A stretch of DNA of 64,000 nt, from the NCBI RefSeq assembly GCF_900128895.1, contig NZ_FSQW01000002.1:806001-870000 (forward strand), read 5' to 3'. This DNA is from Parasphingorhabdus marina DSM 22363 (GTDB lineage Bacteria > Pseudomonadota > Alphaproteobacteria > Sphingomonadales > Sphingomonadaceae). Position numbers and translations under genes: made by a program. Below, piece after piece: positions 45,764-58,273 of this stretch. Below the pieces are notes generated by a model. The model had not been told where the DNA came from. It searched no databases and saw only the letters and a list, made by a program, of their open reading frames with translations. Within the stretch, counting starts at the first letter, position 1; every line of letters starts with the position of its first letter.

Positions 45764-47649
45764 GCCAGAGCCTCCTGTATCGCCGCCTCGACTTCGCCAA
45801 TTGTGAACGGCTGGCCGGACACCTTGTTCACCGGCTTCGCATCGACCAGGAACTGATCACGCAAAATCGTCTTGAGCTGGCCGGTGTTCATTTCCGGAAC
45901 GATGATCCGGTCAAAACTCTTCAACAGGTCGCCGAGATTTTTCGGCATTGGCCAGATATTGCGGATATGGACATGGCTAACATCTGCGCCGGCTTCGGAG
46001 GCGCGGAGCACCGCCTGATGGATCGGACCGAAAGTCGAGCCCCAGCCGACCACGGCCAGTTTTGCTCCCGGTTTGCCATAAGCCAGTTCCTGATCAGCAA
46101 TACTGTCCGCTACGCCAAGCACCTTGTCCCGGCGGATTTCGGTCATCGCCTGGTGATTGGCTGGTCCATAATCGATATGGCCTGTGTTCAAGCCTTTTTC
46201 GATACCGCCAATCCTGTGCATCAATTCCGGAGTTCCCGGCTTGATCCAGGGCCGGGCCAGTTTTTCATCCCGCCCATAAGGCATCAGCCCGCCTTCCGGC
46301 ATGGTTTCCTGAAAACTGACCGGGAAAGGTTCGAGCGTATTCACGTCAGGTATTTTCCACGGCTCGGCGGCATTGGCAATATAGCCATCGGTCAACAGCA
46401 TGACCGGTGTCATATATTGCACCGCGATGCGCACGGCCTCGATTGCACATTCAAAGGCGTCACCCGGGGATCGGGCTGCGATCACAGGCATTGGCGCATC
46501 GCCATTGCGACCGAAGACAGCCTGATACAGATCAGACTGTTCGGTCTTGGTCGGCAATCCGGTCGAAGGTCCGCCACGCTGCGAATTCACGATCACCAGC
46601 GGCAGTTCGGTCATGATCGCCAGGCCCATCGCCTCGCCTTTCAGCGCGATGCCGGGACCGGAGGAAGAGGTGATCCCGAGGCTGCCGGCGTAGCTCGCGC
46701 CAATCGCCGCCGTAATCGCCGCAATTTCATCTTCTGCCTGGAAAGTGGTCACGCCGAATTCTTTCAGCCGGGACAGGTGATGCAGAATCGCCGAAGCCGG
46801 GGTGATCGGGTAGCCGCCGAAGAACATCGGCAATCCCGCAAGCTGCGCACCAGCGACCAGTCCCTGGGAAATCGCCTCAGCGCCAGTGACCGTCCGATAC
46901 ACGCCGGGCGTTGCGGGCGCCGCCTTGATCCGATGCGTGGGCAAATGCCCTCCACCGAGACCGTCGCCCGAAATTTCTGCTGTTTCGCCATAAGCATGAC
47001 CGGCATTCAGCGCCGCAATATTGGCGTTGGCGATTTCGGGAAGCTTGGCGAATTTTTCCTTCAGCCATTTGATGACAGGCTCCCGCTCGCGCTCAAACAT
47101 CCAGAGGGCAAGCCCCAGCGTCCACATGTTCTTGCAGCGCAGCGCTTCCTTGTTGCCGAGACCAAATGGTTTCACCGCATCCAGGGTCAACTGGGAAATA
47201 TTCAGTTTGAGCAGTTTCCATTTTGCCAGAGACCCGTCTTCGAGCGGATTGCTGTCATAATGCGCCTTGTCGAGATTGCGTTTACCGAATTCTCCTTCAT
47301 CGGCGATCACCAGACCACCGGGACGGACTTCCTGGACATTCGTTTTCAGAGCAGCAGGATTCATCGCAATCAGCACGTCCGGCTGGTCGCCGGCCGTTTC
47401 GATCACCCGGCTGCCGAAATTGATCTGAAATGCGGAAACACCGAAAAGCGTTCCCTGCGGCGCGCGAATCTCTGCCGGAAAGTCCGGAAATGTTGCGAGG
47501 TCATTGCCGGCAAGCGCGGTCGACAGCGTGAATTGGCCACCGGTCAGCTGCATCCCGTCGCCGCTGTCTCCGGCGAAGCGTACAACAACATTTTCCGCAT
47601 TGCCTGCGGGGCCACCGCCTTGATCATCCTGTTTCAGCGCTGTCGCCAT
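45760..47649 (-). CDS. korA: 2-oxoacid:ferredoxin oxidoreductase alpha subunit (gamma-alpha fusion)
   Basis: A 629-residue subunit. An N-terminal gamma-type domain (VVRFAGDSGDGMQLTGGQF to about residue 185) is fused to the alpha pyrimidine-binding domain (ISQGLVAGAQLAGLPMFFGGYPITPAS, SSSGPGIALKGEAMG, RGGPSTGLPTKTEQSDL), as in two-subunit KorAB. The last block (RIIVPEMNTGQLKTILRDQFL) is typical. The ATG at 47649 or one at 47664 could be the start. Reaction: oxidative decarboxylation of 2-oxoglutarate with ferredoxin, an alternative to 2-oxoglutarate dehydrogenase. Confidence 0.92.
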   Translation of the reverse strand: MATALKQDDQGGGPAGNAENVVVRFAGDSGDGMQLTGGQFTLSTALAGNDLATFPDFPAEIRAPQGTLFGVSAFQINFGSRVIETAGDQPDVLIAMNPAALKTNVQEVRPGGLVIADEGEFGKRNLDKAHYDSNPLEDGSLAKWKLLKLNISQLTLDAVKPFGLGNKEALRCKNMWTLGLALWMFEREREPVIKWLKEKFAKLPEIANANIAALNAGHAYGETAEISGDGLGGGHLPTHRIKAAPATPGVYRTVTGAEAISQGLVAGAQLAGLPMFFGGYPITPASAILHHLSRLKEFGVTTFQAEDEIAAITAAIGASYAGSLGITSSSGPGIALKGEAMGLAIMTELPLVIVNSQRGGPSTGLPTKTEQSDLYQAVFGRNGDAPMPVIAARSPGDAFECAIEAVRIAVQYMTPVMLLTDGYIANAAEPWKIPDVNTLEPFPVSFQETMPEGGLMPYGRDEKLARPWIKPGTPELMHRIGGIEKGLNTGHIDYGPANHQAMTEIRRDKVLGVADSIADQELAYGKPGAKLAVVGWGSTFGPIHQAVLRASEAGADVSHVHIRNIWPMPKNLGDLLKSFDRIIVPEMNTGQLKTILRDQFLVDAKPVNKVSGQPFTIGEVEAAIQEALA

Positions 47650-47826
47650 AAATCCAATCCACATTCAACTTTTTGGAACATGCTCCGTAGAGCATTTTCT
47701 CTCCCCGCTTCAAACCACAAAAACTATTAGGGATAAAGCATTTGTTTGGCGCAATTCCTTTAGAATAGCGCTTGCATGGGCAAGCCGGACTGATCTAGTC
47801 GACTGCAAAACAAAGGGAGATTCCGG

Positions 47827-48771
47827 ATGACCACGGCATTTGTACGACCAGACACACAAGCATTGCTGACCATGCTGGAAGCGGCGGTAGAGGTTCCGAT
47901 GAACGAAATGGAACCTCCAGCCGCCCGCGAAGCCTATGTTGCGATGCGTTTTCTCGTCGATGCTGAACCGACCAAGCTCGCAATCGTGCGCGATCTGGTC
48001 TGTCCAGGACCTGCCGGCGAAATCAAGCTGCGCTACTATGACTCCCGGGAAAGCCGCGAAAAGGGTCCGGTCATCATGTTCTATCATGGCGGCGGCTTCG
48101 TGATTGGCGATCTCGAAAGCCATCACCCCTTCTGCACCGAGATGGCCGCCCAGATGGATCTTCCTGTTGTCGCAGTGGACTATCGGCTTGCGCCGGAAGC
48201 CCCCTTTCCTGCCGCCCCCGACGATTGCGAGGCCGCAACCCGATGGATAGTGGACAATGCTGCCACCGAATTGGGAATAGAGATAGACGGGCTGATTACC
48301 TGTGGCGACAGTGCTGGCGGCAATCTGGCTATCGTGGTTGCACAGGATCTGCACAAAAAACCTGCAGTGGTTCCGGTCATCGCACAGGTACCCATCTATC
48401 CGGTAGTCGACAGCACTGCCGCTGGTGGATCAATTGACGAATTTGCCGAAGGTTTCCTTTTGACCAGGGACAGTATGGATTATTTTTCCGGGCACTATGC
48501 CGGAGTAGCCGGAGATGTGCGTTGTGATCCCATTCATGGTGATCTGGCCAGCAGTCCGCCCACAGTGCTGATAACTGCTGGCCTCGATCCCCTGCGCGAT
48601 CAGGGCCGGGCCTATGCAGCCAGACTGGTAGAAGCCGGCGTTTCGGTGACCTATCTTGAGGCGATCGGCAATATTCACGGACTGATCTGTCTGCGCAAGG
48701 GCATTCCCTCCGCCCAGAAAGATATCGACAATATCTGCAACGCCTTGAAAAACACATTGGCAAGCCTGTGA
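47827..48771 (+). CDS. Alpha/beta hydrolase, HSL/bHSL family esterase
   Basis: A 314-residue hormone-sensitive-lipase-type esterase. The oxyanion motif HGGGFVIGDLES starts at His87, and the nucleophile is Ser162 in GDSAGGNL. GLDPLRDQG carries the Asp and GNIHGLI the His of the triad. These act on short-chain acyl esters; natural substrate unknown. GGGAGA lies six bases before the ATG. The GTGA overlap joins it to rppH. Confidence 0.92.
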   Translation: MTTAFVRPDTQALLTMLEAAVEVPMNEMEPPAAREAYVAMRFLVDAEPTKLAIVRDLVCPGPAGEIKLRYYDSRESREKGPVIMFYHGGGFVIGDLESHHPFCTEMAAQMDLPVVAVDYRLAPEAPFPAAPDDCEAATRWIVDNAATELGIEIDGLITCGDSAGGNLAIVVAQDLHKKPAVVPVIAQVPIYPVVDSTAAGGSIDEFAEGFLLTRDSMDYFSGHYAGVAGDVRCDPIHGDLASSPPTVLITAGLDPLRDQGRAYAARLVEAGVSVTYLEAIGNIHGLICLRKGIPSAQKDIDNICNALKNTLASL

Positions 48772-49268
48772 CCAGATCCAGCGACCCCTTTGCTGAACTG
48801 CCCTATCGGCCATGCGCCGGCGTCATGCTGGCCAACCGGCGCGGCCAGGTGTTTGCAGGACAACGGCTCGATGCAAAAGACAGCGCTTTTCCCGATGCCT
48901 GGCAGATGCCACAAGGGGGGATAGATCCCGGCGAAGACGCTGAAATGGCCGCTGTTCGGGAGCTCGAAGAAGAAACGGGAATCGCGCCGCACCATATCCA
49001 GATAATTGCACAATGTGCCGAAGAGCATTTCTATGATTTGCCTGACGAGCTTATGGGCAAGATTTGGAAGGGCAAATATCGCGGGCAGAGACAGACCTGG
49101 TTTTTGATGCGATTTACCGGTGAGGATTCGGATGTCAATATCGCTACGGATCATCCCGAATTCTCGGCCTGGAAGTGGATGCATCCACAACAGCTGCCGA
49201 ACCTGATTGTACCCTTCAAACGGGACCTGTATCGCGCGATTATCAGCGAATTTGAAAAGCTGATCTGA
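48768..49268 (+). CDS. rppH: RNA pyrophosphohydrolase (Nudix)
   Basis: A 166-residue Nudix hydrolase that removes pyrophosphate from the 5' end of mRNA and starts decay. The Nudix box is GGIDPGEDAEMAAVRELEEETGI-like (given here as GGIDPGED...RELEEETG), and the RppH signature YRPCAGVMLANRRGQVFAGQ and WQMPQGG are seen. The start is a GTG overlapping the esterase stop (GTGA). Length agrees with RppH/IalA of alphaproteobacteria. Confidence 0.93.
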   Translation: MTRSSDPFAELPYRPCAGVMLANRRGQVFAGQRLDAKDSAFPDAWQMPQGGIDPGEDAEMAAVRELEEETGIAPHHIQIIAQCAEEHFYDLPDELMGKIWKGKYRGQRQTWFLMRFTGEDSDVNIATDHPEFSAWKWMHPQQLPNLIVPFKRDLYRAIISEFEKLI

Positions 49269-49311
49269 GGCTAGGCGCAAAGCAGCGAAGGAAAGGCTGG
49301 AGTAACACAGC

Positions 49312-50262
49312 ATGCGGAACCCCCAAAAATTGTTCATTCTCGCTTTGCTGAGCAGTTCAGCAACTTCCGCTCAGGCCGAATTGCCGGCTCCGGTCAAGGC
49401 AATGCTCGATGCAGCAATCGAGTCCGGCATCGATGCAGATGTCCAAAGTGTCGCGAAGATTGCAAAAAAAACCAACCCGGAAGATGCTGCGGAAATAGAT
49501 GCCATGGTCGCCCGGCACAATGTTGCGCGTGAACAGATGGCCGCAGCCGCCAGGCAGGAAAAACTGGAAGCCGGCTTTTTTGAGAACTGGTCAGGTGAAG
49601 CCGAGATCGGTGCCTTTCGTACCACGGGGAACAGCAGCAATACTGGCTTGAGCGGCGGATTGAAACTTAACAAGGACGCCGAGAAATGGCGCCTGAAGTT
49701 TCTCGCACGCGCAGATTATCAGCGCAGTAACGGTATCACCACGCGCGAACAGTTCAAGACCAGCGTCGAGCCGGAATACAAGTTTGACGACCGGTTTTAT
49801 GCCTATGGTCTCGGCATGTTCGAACGTGACCAGTTCCAGGGTTTTGATGCCCGTTATACATTATCAGGGGGACTGGGATATTCGGTCATTCGCAACGAGG
49901 ACGTGACACTCAACCTCAAGGCCGGGCCGGCCTGGCGGCTGACCGAGTTTACGGATGGCGGTTCGGACAGCAGTCTCGCCGGATTACTCGGCATCGATTT
50001 CGACTGGCAAATCTCCAAAAACCTGAAACTGTCTCAGGATGGCGGAGCAACTGTACTCGCTGAATCTGACGGCTTCGCATCCGCGAATGCGATCTTCTCG
50101 TCGGGCAGCAATACATTTACGGCAACTACAGCCCTTGACGCCAAACTGATCGGCAGGCTGTCTGCGCGTTTTGCCTATACGATAGAGCATGAGACTGATC
50201 CGCCTGACGGACGCGTCAAGACAGACACACAAAGCCGTGCCACCTTGATTTACGATTTTTGA
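49312..50262 (+). CDS. DUF481 outer membrane protein
   Basis: A 316-residue exported protein with signal peptide (ending SATSAQAE). A helical, charged part to about residue 90 is followed by a DUF481 beta-barrel with repeated antiparallel strands (SGEAEIGAFRTTGNSSNTGL, KFLARADYQRSNGITT, RFAYTIEHETD) and a C-terminal phenylalanine (ATLIYDF) that suits outer membrane insertion. E. coli YdiY is related and of unknown role. An AGGAAAGG-like ribosome site is present some 16 bases upstream. Confidence 0.85.
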   Translation: MRNPQKLFILALLSSSATSAQAELPAPVKAMLDAAIESGIDADVQSVAKIAKKTNPEDAAEIDAMVARHNVAREQMAAAARQEKLEAGFFENWSGEAEIGAFRTTGNSSNTGLSGGLKLNKDAEKWRLKFLARADYQRSNGITTREQFKTSVEPEYKFDDRFYAYGLGMFERDQFQGFDARYTLSGGLGYSVIRNEDVTLNLKAGPAWRLTEFTDGGSDSSLAGLLGIDFDWQISKNLKLSQDGGATVLAESDGFASANAIFSSGSNTFTATTALDAKLIGRLSARFAYTIEHETDPPDGRVKTDTQSRATLIYDF

Positions 50263-50265
50263 TGA

Positions 50266-50796
50266 TCAGGGGGTTTCCGAAACCGGCTTTTCTTCACCCA
50301 CTTTGGGTTTGGGTGTGACTGCCTGAGCCGACATGACCGGTTTTTTCTCCGAAGCAACAATGACAGAAGAGAGCTGCCTTGTCTGATCACAGCGGCCACG
50401 ACAGACTGTTTTGAGCCGAGACAGGTTCAGCTTCGCCTTTTCCACTGCACCACGCTGCACCAAAGCCTCCCCCTGCCCGGCAAGGGCGTCGAGATTATTG
50501 GGATCAAGGATAAGTGCTTCCCGATAGAGCCGTATGGCTTTGCCAGGAAGTTTCTGGGCCCGTGCGATCTGGGCCAGCGCAACAAAAGCAGACCCATTTC
50601 TGGGATCAACCGCCAGTGACGTTTCATAAAGATCTGTCGCGAGCTGCAAATTTCCTTTGTTTTGTGCCTTTTCACCCAATTTCAACAACTCGACGGACCG
50701 GGGTTTGATCTCGATATCCGCAGATTGTCCGAAACTCGCGCTCGAAACGGTCGCAAAAACCAAGGAAACGGCCAGTACAGCAGGGGAAAAACGCAT
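50266..50796 (-). CDS. Exported TPR protein
   Basis: A 176-residue protein with a signal peptide (ending ASFGQSA) and three TPR units (about residues 40-135: LLKLGEKAQNKGNLQLATDL, AFVALAQIARAQKLPGKAIR, DALAGQGEALVQRGAVEKAK). Two cysteines in VCRGRCD may form a disulfide. The Pro/Lys-rich tail is probably disordered. ATG at 50796 follows GGAG by six bases. A periplasmic scaffold is likely; partner unknown. Its stop lies three bases from the DUF481 stop. Confidence 0.8.
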   Translation of the reverse strand: MRFSPAVLAVSLVFATVSSASFGQSADIEIKPRSVELLKLGEKAQNKGNLQLATDLYETSLAVDPRNGSAFVALAQIARAQKLPGKAIRLYREALILDPNNLDALAGQGEALVQRGAVEKAKLNLSRLKTVCRGRCDQTRQLSSVIVASEKKPVMSAQAVTPKPKVGEEKPVSETP

Positions 50797-50865
50797 AATC
50801 AGCTCCAAAAGGGTTTCGCGCTGTTTAGCAGATTCACCTGCACCAGCGCTTAACATGATTTGATA

Positions 50866-52044
50866 TCACAATTTTTCGAGGCAGGTGAAATAAAAGCCAT
50901 CCGTTCCGTCTTGATACGGTGAAAGTAATTTTCCTTTACGATATGGCCGGCCCAGCGGCAAATCAACCTCAATATGCTGCCAATCCGGGTATTTTCCAAG
51001 GAAGCTGCCGGTTTGAGCCGCCCCTTCGGCGTCCAGCAACGAGCAAACCGCATAGATCAAACGCCCGCCGGGGGCGACCATCCTGCTGCCCAGTTCGAAC
51101 AATCTCGTCTGCAGATTCACCGTTCTTTCCAGCCGATCCGGGGTCATGCGCCAGCGCAATTCGGGATTGCGCCGCCACGTTCCGGTTCCCGAACAGGGAG
51201 CATCAACCAGAACCAGGTCGCATCGGCCGACAAACGGCGCCAGCGCCTCATCCTCCTTTCCCGGGTCAAGTAACAGGGGTTCGATATTCTCAATACCCGC
51301 TCTTTGCTGCCGCGGCGCCAGCCGACCAAGCCGCCTCTTGTCGGTATCCGCGGCGATGATCCGGGTTTTTGCGGACAATTCCGAGGCCAATCCAAGGGTT
51401 TTGCCCCCTGCCCCTGCACACAGATCTAGCACCAGTTTGGGCTCATGCCCGGTACAGGCTGCGACAATCGTCTGACTGCCGAGATCCTGAATTTCGATCT
51501 GACCGCTATTGTGCAAACTGCTATTTTCGACCCGTGTGCCGGCGGGTAGTCGATACGCGTTCTTGAGCGGCAGTTCCTCAACGTCAGGCCACTGACTGCG
51601 AAGAGTCCGGAGGTCCACTTTCGCCGGAACCATCCGGATATCCAGCGCTGCCCTCCCGAGCAGGGCCTCCCGCTCCTCCGCAACGATCGGTTCGGCAAAT
51701 TTTTCGCTGAGCCAGTGCGGGATCGCCCCGCCCTCTGCCATCGGCTCGTCTTCGCCCAGCTTTGCGGGTCCGTAACCGGACCCGTCGAACAACTCTGCCA
51801 GTTCCGGCTGGTCCTCGAGCAAACCGACCATGGCACTGCGCCCGGATGCGGGGCGGTCGCCGAAACGCCGGATGGCCTGATAGACCAGTTCACGCACCGC
51901 CCGGCGATCCTTCGAGCCCGCGTAACGCCGTGCCTTGAAAAACTGCTTGATGATGTTGTCCGCAGATGCCCCATCATCGCGCGCAGCGATGATGATTTCG
52001 TCGAGCAGCTCGATGGCCGCCTGCAGTCTCGCCGACGGGGTCAA
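50866..52044 (-). CDS. RsmB-type rRNA m5C methyltransferase
   Basis: A 392-residue enzyme with an N-terminal NusB-like helical domain (LLDEIIIAARDDGASADNII, RRAVRELVYQAIRRFGDRP) and a RsmB/NSUN methyltransferase core: LVLDLCAGAGGKTLGLA binds SAM, VDAPCSGTGTWRRNPE is the motif IV cysteine and IYAVCSLLDAEG the catalytic motif VI cysteine. 16S C967 is the usual target of RsmB; the exact site is inferred. The start is TTG, forced because the only earlier codon in frame is TCG behind the guaB stop. This frame is the same as that of guaB. Confidence 0.85.
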   Translation of the reverse strand: MTPSARLQAAIELLDEIIIAARDDGASADNIIKQFFKARRYAGSKDRRAVRELVYQAIRRFGDRPASGRSAMVGLLEDQPELAELFDGSGYGPAKLGEDEPMAEGGAIPHWLSEKFAEPIVAEEREALLGRAALDIRMVPAKVDLRTLRSQWPDVEELPLKNAYRLPAGTRVENSSLHNSGQIEIQDLGSQTIVAACTGHEPKLVLDLCAGAGGKTLGLASELSAKTRIIAADTDKRRLGRLAPRQQRAGIENIEPLLLDPGKEDEALAPFVGRCDLVLVDAPCSGTGTWRRNPELRWRMTPDRLERTVNLQTRLFELGSRMVAPGGRLIYAVCSLLDAEGAAQTGSFLGKYPDWQHIEVDLPLGRPYRKGKLLSPYQDGTDGFYFTCLEKL

Positions 52045-52047
52045 CGA

Positions 52048-55070
<3,023 letters not shown>

Positions 55071-55174
55071 AGATACTGATAACCTTCTTCCTGAAGCGAA
55101 TATTCGCTTTTTCCTTGGCATTATGCCCCAATTAATCAATGATAAAACCGAACTGAATGCAGGAGTGAAGACCG

Positions 55175-56140
55175 ATGGAATTCGTACTACTTGTCGCATT
55201 GATTGCCATATTGTTCTACCTTTTTGCGAGCATCAAGATCGTCCGCCAGGGGTACGAGTATACAATCGAATATTTCGGCCGTTTCACGCAGGTTGCGAAA
55301 CCCGGATTCAATTTCTTTCCCGCCTTTCTTTACCGGGTCGGCCGCAAGGTCAACATGATGGAGCAGGTCCTCGACATTCCGGGTCAGGAAATCATCACCA
55401 AGGACAATGCCATTATCCACAGCGACGGGGTCGTGTTCTTCCAGGTTCTGGAGGCTGCCAAAGCGGCTTACGAAGTCAATGACCTCTACAACGCCATCAT
55501 GAATCTGACGACGACAAACCTCAGAACCGTCATGGGATCAATGGATCTCGACGAACTGCTCTCCCGTCGCGACGAGATCAACGCCCGGCTGCTGACCGTG
55601 GTCGACGAGGCGACCACCCCGTGGGGAATCAAGATCACCCGGGTGGAGATCAAGGACATCCAGCCGCCACAGGATATCTCCAATGCGATGGCTCGCCAGA
55701 TGAAGGCGGAACGCGAAAAGCGCGCGGCCATTCTGGAAGCGGAAGGCCTGCGGGAAGCGGCAATCAAGAAGGCGGAAGGTGAAAAGCGTTCCCAGATTCT
55801 GGAGTCCGAAGGCCGCAAGGAAGCAGCTTTCCTCGACGCCGAAGCCCGCGAGCGCGAGGCTCAGGCAGAAGCCAAGGCGACGCAGATGGTCAGCGACGCG
55901 ATCGCGGGCGGCAATGCGCAAGCCGTGAATTACTTCATCGCCCAGGATTATGTGAAGGCAGTAAGTCAGTTCGCAACCTCCCCCAATGCGAAAACCATAT
56001 TGTTCCCGGTCGAAGCAACCCAGCTGATCGGTACGCTGGGCGGTATCGGCGAACTGGCGAAGGAAGCACTGGGCGAAGATGCGGGCACGGCTGTTTCCGC
56101 AAAACCTTCAAAGCGGCGCAATCCCTTTGATCAGCAGTAA
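55175..56140 (+). CDS. SPFH/Band 7 membrane protein (QmcA-like)
   Basis: A 321-residue stomatin-like protein. An N-terminal helix (FVLLVALIAILFYLFASI) precedes the SPFH domain (about residues 25-180: RQGYEYTIEYFGRFTQVAKP, SRRDEINARLLTVVDEATTP), then a long coiled coil rich in Ala/Glu/Lys (MKAEREKRAAILEAEGLREA) and a short C-terminus. SPFH proteins organise membrane domains and hold proteases such as FtsH. It is followed after 17 bases by an NfeD gene, a conserved operon. Confidence 0.92.
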   Translation: MEFVLLVALIAILFYLFASIKIVRQGYEYTIEYFGRFTQVAKPGFNFFPAFLYRVGRKVNMMEQVLDIPGQEIITKDNAIIHSDGVVFFQVLEAAKAAYEVNDLYNAIMNLTTTNLRTVMGSMDLDELLSRRDEINARLLTVVDEATTPWGIKITRVEIKDIQPPQDISNAMARQMKAEREKRAAILEAEGLREAAIKKAEGEKRSQILESEGRKEAAFLDAEAREREAQAEAKATQMVSDAIAGGNAQAVNYFIAQDYVKAVSQFATSPNAKTILFPVEATQLIGTLGGIGELAKEALGEDAGTAVSAKPSKRRNPFDQQ

Positions 56141-56157
56141 CGGCACGAGACGGACCC

Positions 56158-56628
56158 ATGGGTGATTTTTTCGGGATAGAAGCACATTATGCCTGGCTTA
56201 TACTGGGCATATTGCTGGCGCTGGCCGAGCTGTTTGTTCCCGGCGTCTTTCTGATCTGGGTGGCAGCCGCAGCGTTTCTCACCGGCATTATCGCTTCTTT
56301 TGTAGACCTGACTTTTGCCGGACAGCTCACCACATTTGGCCTTGCGACAGTCGCTTCGGTCCTTGCTGGTCGTCGCTGGTACCTGACCCATGATGTGAAG
56401 AATGAGGACCCGCTGCTCAATGACCGGGCTGCGAGACTGATTGGAAAAACCGTCACTGTCGTCAAGCCGATCACTGCAACCGCCGGTCGCGTGAAGGTTG
56501 GCGACAGCGAATGGCCAGCGCGCGGGCCGGAGCTGAAAAAAGGGGCCACCGCCAAAATCATCAACGTGGAAAATGGCGTTGTTGTCCTCGAGGACAATGC
56601 AGAGCCCCAGGCCCTGCCAAACTCATAG
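56158..56628 (+). CDS. NfeD family membrane protein
   Basis: A 156-residue short NfeD: two or three helices (WLILGILLALAELFVPGVFLIW, VAAAAFLTGIIASFVD, a third near FGLATVASVLAG) and a C-terminal OB-fold domain (TVTVVKPITATAGRVKVGD, ATAKIINVENGVVVLED). NfeD and SPFH proteins work together at the membrane. Its gene directly follows that partner, with no own terminator seen. Confidence 0.9.
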   Translation: MGDFFGIEAHYAWLILGILLALAELFVPGVFLIWVAAAAFLTGIIASFVDLTFAGQLTTFGLATVASVLAGRRWYLTHDVKNEDPLLNDRAARLIGKTVTVVKPITATAGRVKVGDSEWPARGPELKKGATAKIINVENGVVVLEDNAEPQALPNS

Positions 56629-56655
56629 CAGCTAGCGGAACCAGCTGGCCGGGAT

Positions 56656-57036
56656 CTATTTCTTGAAAAATCCCTTGGCCATGTCGGTAATATCGTTGAT
56701 CGGATTGCCGTCACCGTCCCGATCCAGAAAACCACTCATCTTGCCCAAGAGGCCATCTTCGCCGGACAGCTTGTCCATCAGACCACCCTCTCCGTCCAGG
56801 CCAGCTTTTTCCGCCATGGCGGGCAACAGGCCTTGCAGCTTTTCCGCATCCACGCCGGATTCCGCGGCTGCTTCCTTGATGGCCGTCATTTTATCGACAC
56901 TGCCGTCCTGAAGCTTGGCAAACAGCGCTTCACCACTGTTCTTCAGTTCTTCCGCAGACATGCCGAGTTTTTCCGACAGTGAATCCAGATTCACATTGTC
57001 AGGCATCATATCCAGAATATTGTCGAGTAGAGCCAT
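56656..57036 (-). CDS. Hypothetical helical protein with DGDGNP tail
   Basis: A 126-residue acidic, helical protein with no signal peptide seen (starts MALLDNILDMMPDNVN). Two similar helical pairs (LDSLSEKLGMSAEELKNSG, VDAEKLQGLLPAMAEKAGL) are followed by DRDGDGNPINDITDMAKGFF, like an EF-hand calcium loop. The next gene ends in almost the same way (DLDGDGNPLDDIINMAGKL). This suggests the two proteins share an addressing or calcium element. ATG at 57036 follows GGAGG by seven bases. Confidence 0.65.
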   Translation of the reverse strand: MALLDNILDMMPDNVNLDSLSEKLGMSAEELKNSGEALFAKLQDGSVDKMTAIKEAAAESGVDAEKLQGLLPAMAEKAGLDGEGGLMDKLSGEDGLLGKMSGFLDRDGDGNPINDITDMAKGFFKK

Positions 57037-57060
57037 TGTCATCCTCCAGGTTGGGCGGGT

Positions 57061-57636
57061 CTAGCGAGCAAGCTTGCCGGCCATATTGATAATATCATCC
57101 AGCGGATTTCCGTCGCCGTCCAGATCAAGAAGCGAACCCAAGCCCCCCAGACCGCCGCCGGAAGACTGGGATCCGCCGCCAAGCAAACCGCCGATCAGGC
57201 CGCCCAGCCCGCCGCCATTGCCGGAATTTCCGCCGGATTGCTTGGCCATGTAACCAGCGACCATCATCGCAACGACCGGCAACATTTTCTTGAGCAGGTC
57301 ACTGCTGATTCCGGTCTGCTGTTCTGCGCCCGCGGCGACGGTCCGGCTGACTTCCTTGGATCCGAAAATCTGGCCCAGCACTTCATTGCCTTGCTGAACC
57401 GGAGTCTGTTGTGGCGCCAGTACGCTGTCGAGCAGTCCGCCGCCGCCGAGCTGTCCCAGCAAACCGCCCAGTCCGTCGAGCCCGCTCGGCTGAGCCTGTG
57501 TGGTCTTTTTGAAGCCCCCCAGGATCGCCGGAAGCAATGCTGCGGCGCCGGCCTGGGCGACATTTTCGCTAATCCCCAGTTCCTTCGCCATGTTGCCGAT
57601 ACCACCCGATTGCTGCAGTACGTCCATGATATTCAT
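57061..57636 (-). CDS. DUF937 domain protein
   Basis: A 191-residue protein of DUF937, helical and rich in Gly/Leu (GGFKKTTQAQPSGLDGLGGL, LLKKMLPVVAMMVAGYMAKQ). A long glycine-rich segment leads to the end DLDGDGNPLDDIINMAGKL, which repeats the tail of the neighbouring protein. AAGGAG before the ATG is clear. The family's role is unknown. The two genes are 24 bases apart on one strand and probably form an operon. Confidence 0.8.
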   Translation of the reverse strand: MNIMDVLQQSGGIGNMAKELGISENVAQAGAAALLPAILGGFKKTTQAQPSGLDGLGGLLGQLGGGGLLDSVLAPQQTPVQQGNEVLGQIFGSKEVSRTVAAGAEQQTGISSDLLKKMLPVVAMMVAGYMAKQSGGNSGNGGGLGGLIGGLLGGGSQSSGGGLGGLGSLLDLDGDGNPLDDIINMAGKLAR

Positions 57637-57864
57637 TTCTGGTCTCCTTGCCCACTAAGTCACTGATTTTGATTCTGTTCTCGACTCGGCCTTAGCACAA
57701 ATATCGCGATAAAACCGGCTTCGGAGAGGCTTTACACCTATTTACACACGCAGTTTTGCGGCCAAACGCACCAATCACGAGACGGCGTTTGACTCCGCCG
57801 CTCCGAAGCCCGAAAACGATTCAAGGGCAATCAGGTTTTTCGCAGAAATAAAGAGGAGCAGAAC

Positions 57865-58224
57865 ATGAGCATTTTCGGGAAAATCAAAAACGCAATTTTC
57901 GGTGGCGAAGCAAAGGCCGCCGAACCAGCCGCTATCCCGATGGAGGAAGCACCGAAGGAACGGGCCGCTATCAGCGAAGTCGATGTGACCGCACGTCTCG
58001 ACAATATTCCGGGTGCCGACAAATTGAACTGGCGCACATCCATCGTCGATCTGATGAAACTCGTCCAGATTGATGCGAGCTATGAGAACCGCAAGGCGCT
58101 GGCCATTGAGCTGGGCAATGCCGACTATAGCGGATCGGCCGAAGACAATATCGCGTTGCACAAGCGCGTGATGAGCGAGATCGCGGCCAATGGCGGAATC
58201 GTTCCGGCAGAACTGAAAGACTGA
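57865..58224 (+). CDS. DUF3597 domain protein
   Basis: A 119-residue protein. The start MSIFGKIKNAIFG and the domain (DVTARLDNIPGADKLNWRTS, IVDLMKLVQIDASYENRKAL, LGNADYSGSAEDNIALHKRV) match DUF3597, which also occurs at the end of LysM proteins. Here it stands alone, with no signal. AGAGGAG lies seven bases upstream. Role unknown. Confidence 0.85.
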   Translation: MSIFGKIKNAIFGGEAKAAEPAAIPMEEAPKERAAISEVDVTARLDNIPGADKLNWRTSIVDLMKLVQIDASYENRKALAIELGNADYSGSAEDNIALHKRVMSEIAANGGIVPAELKD

Positions 58225-58273
58225 TCACAGTCATTTCTGGACTTCGGGTCCAGCGCAATTCAGGAAGGGGGTC

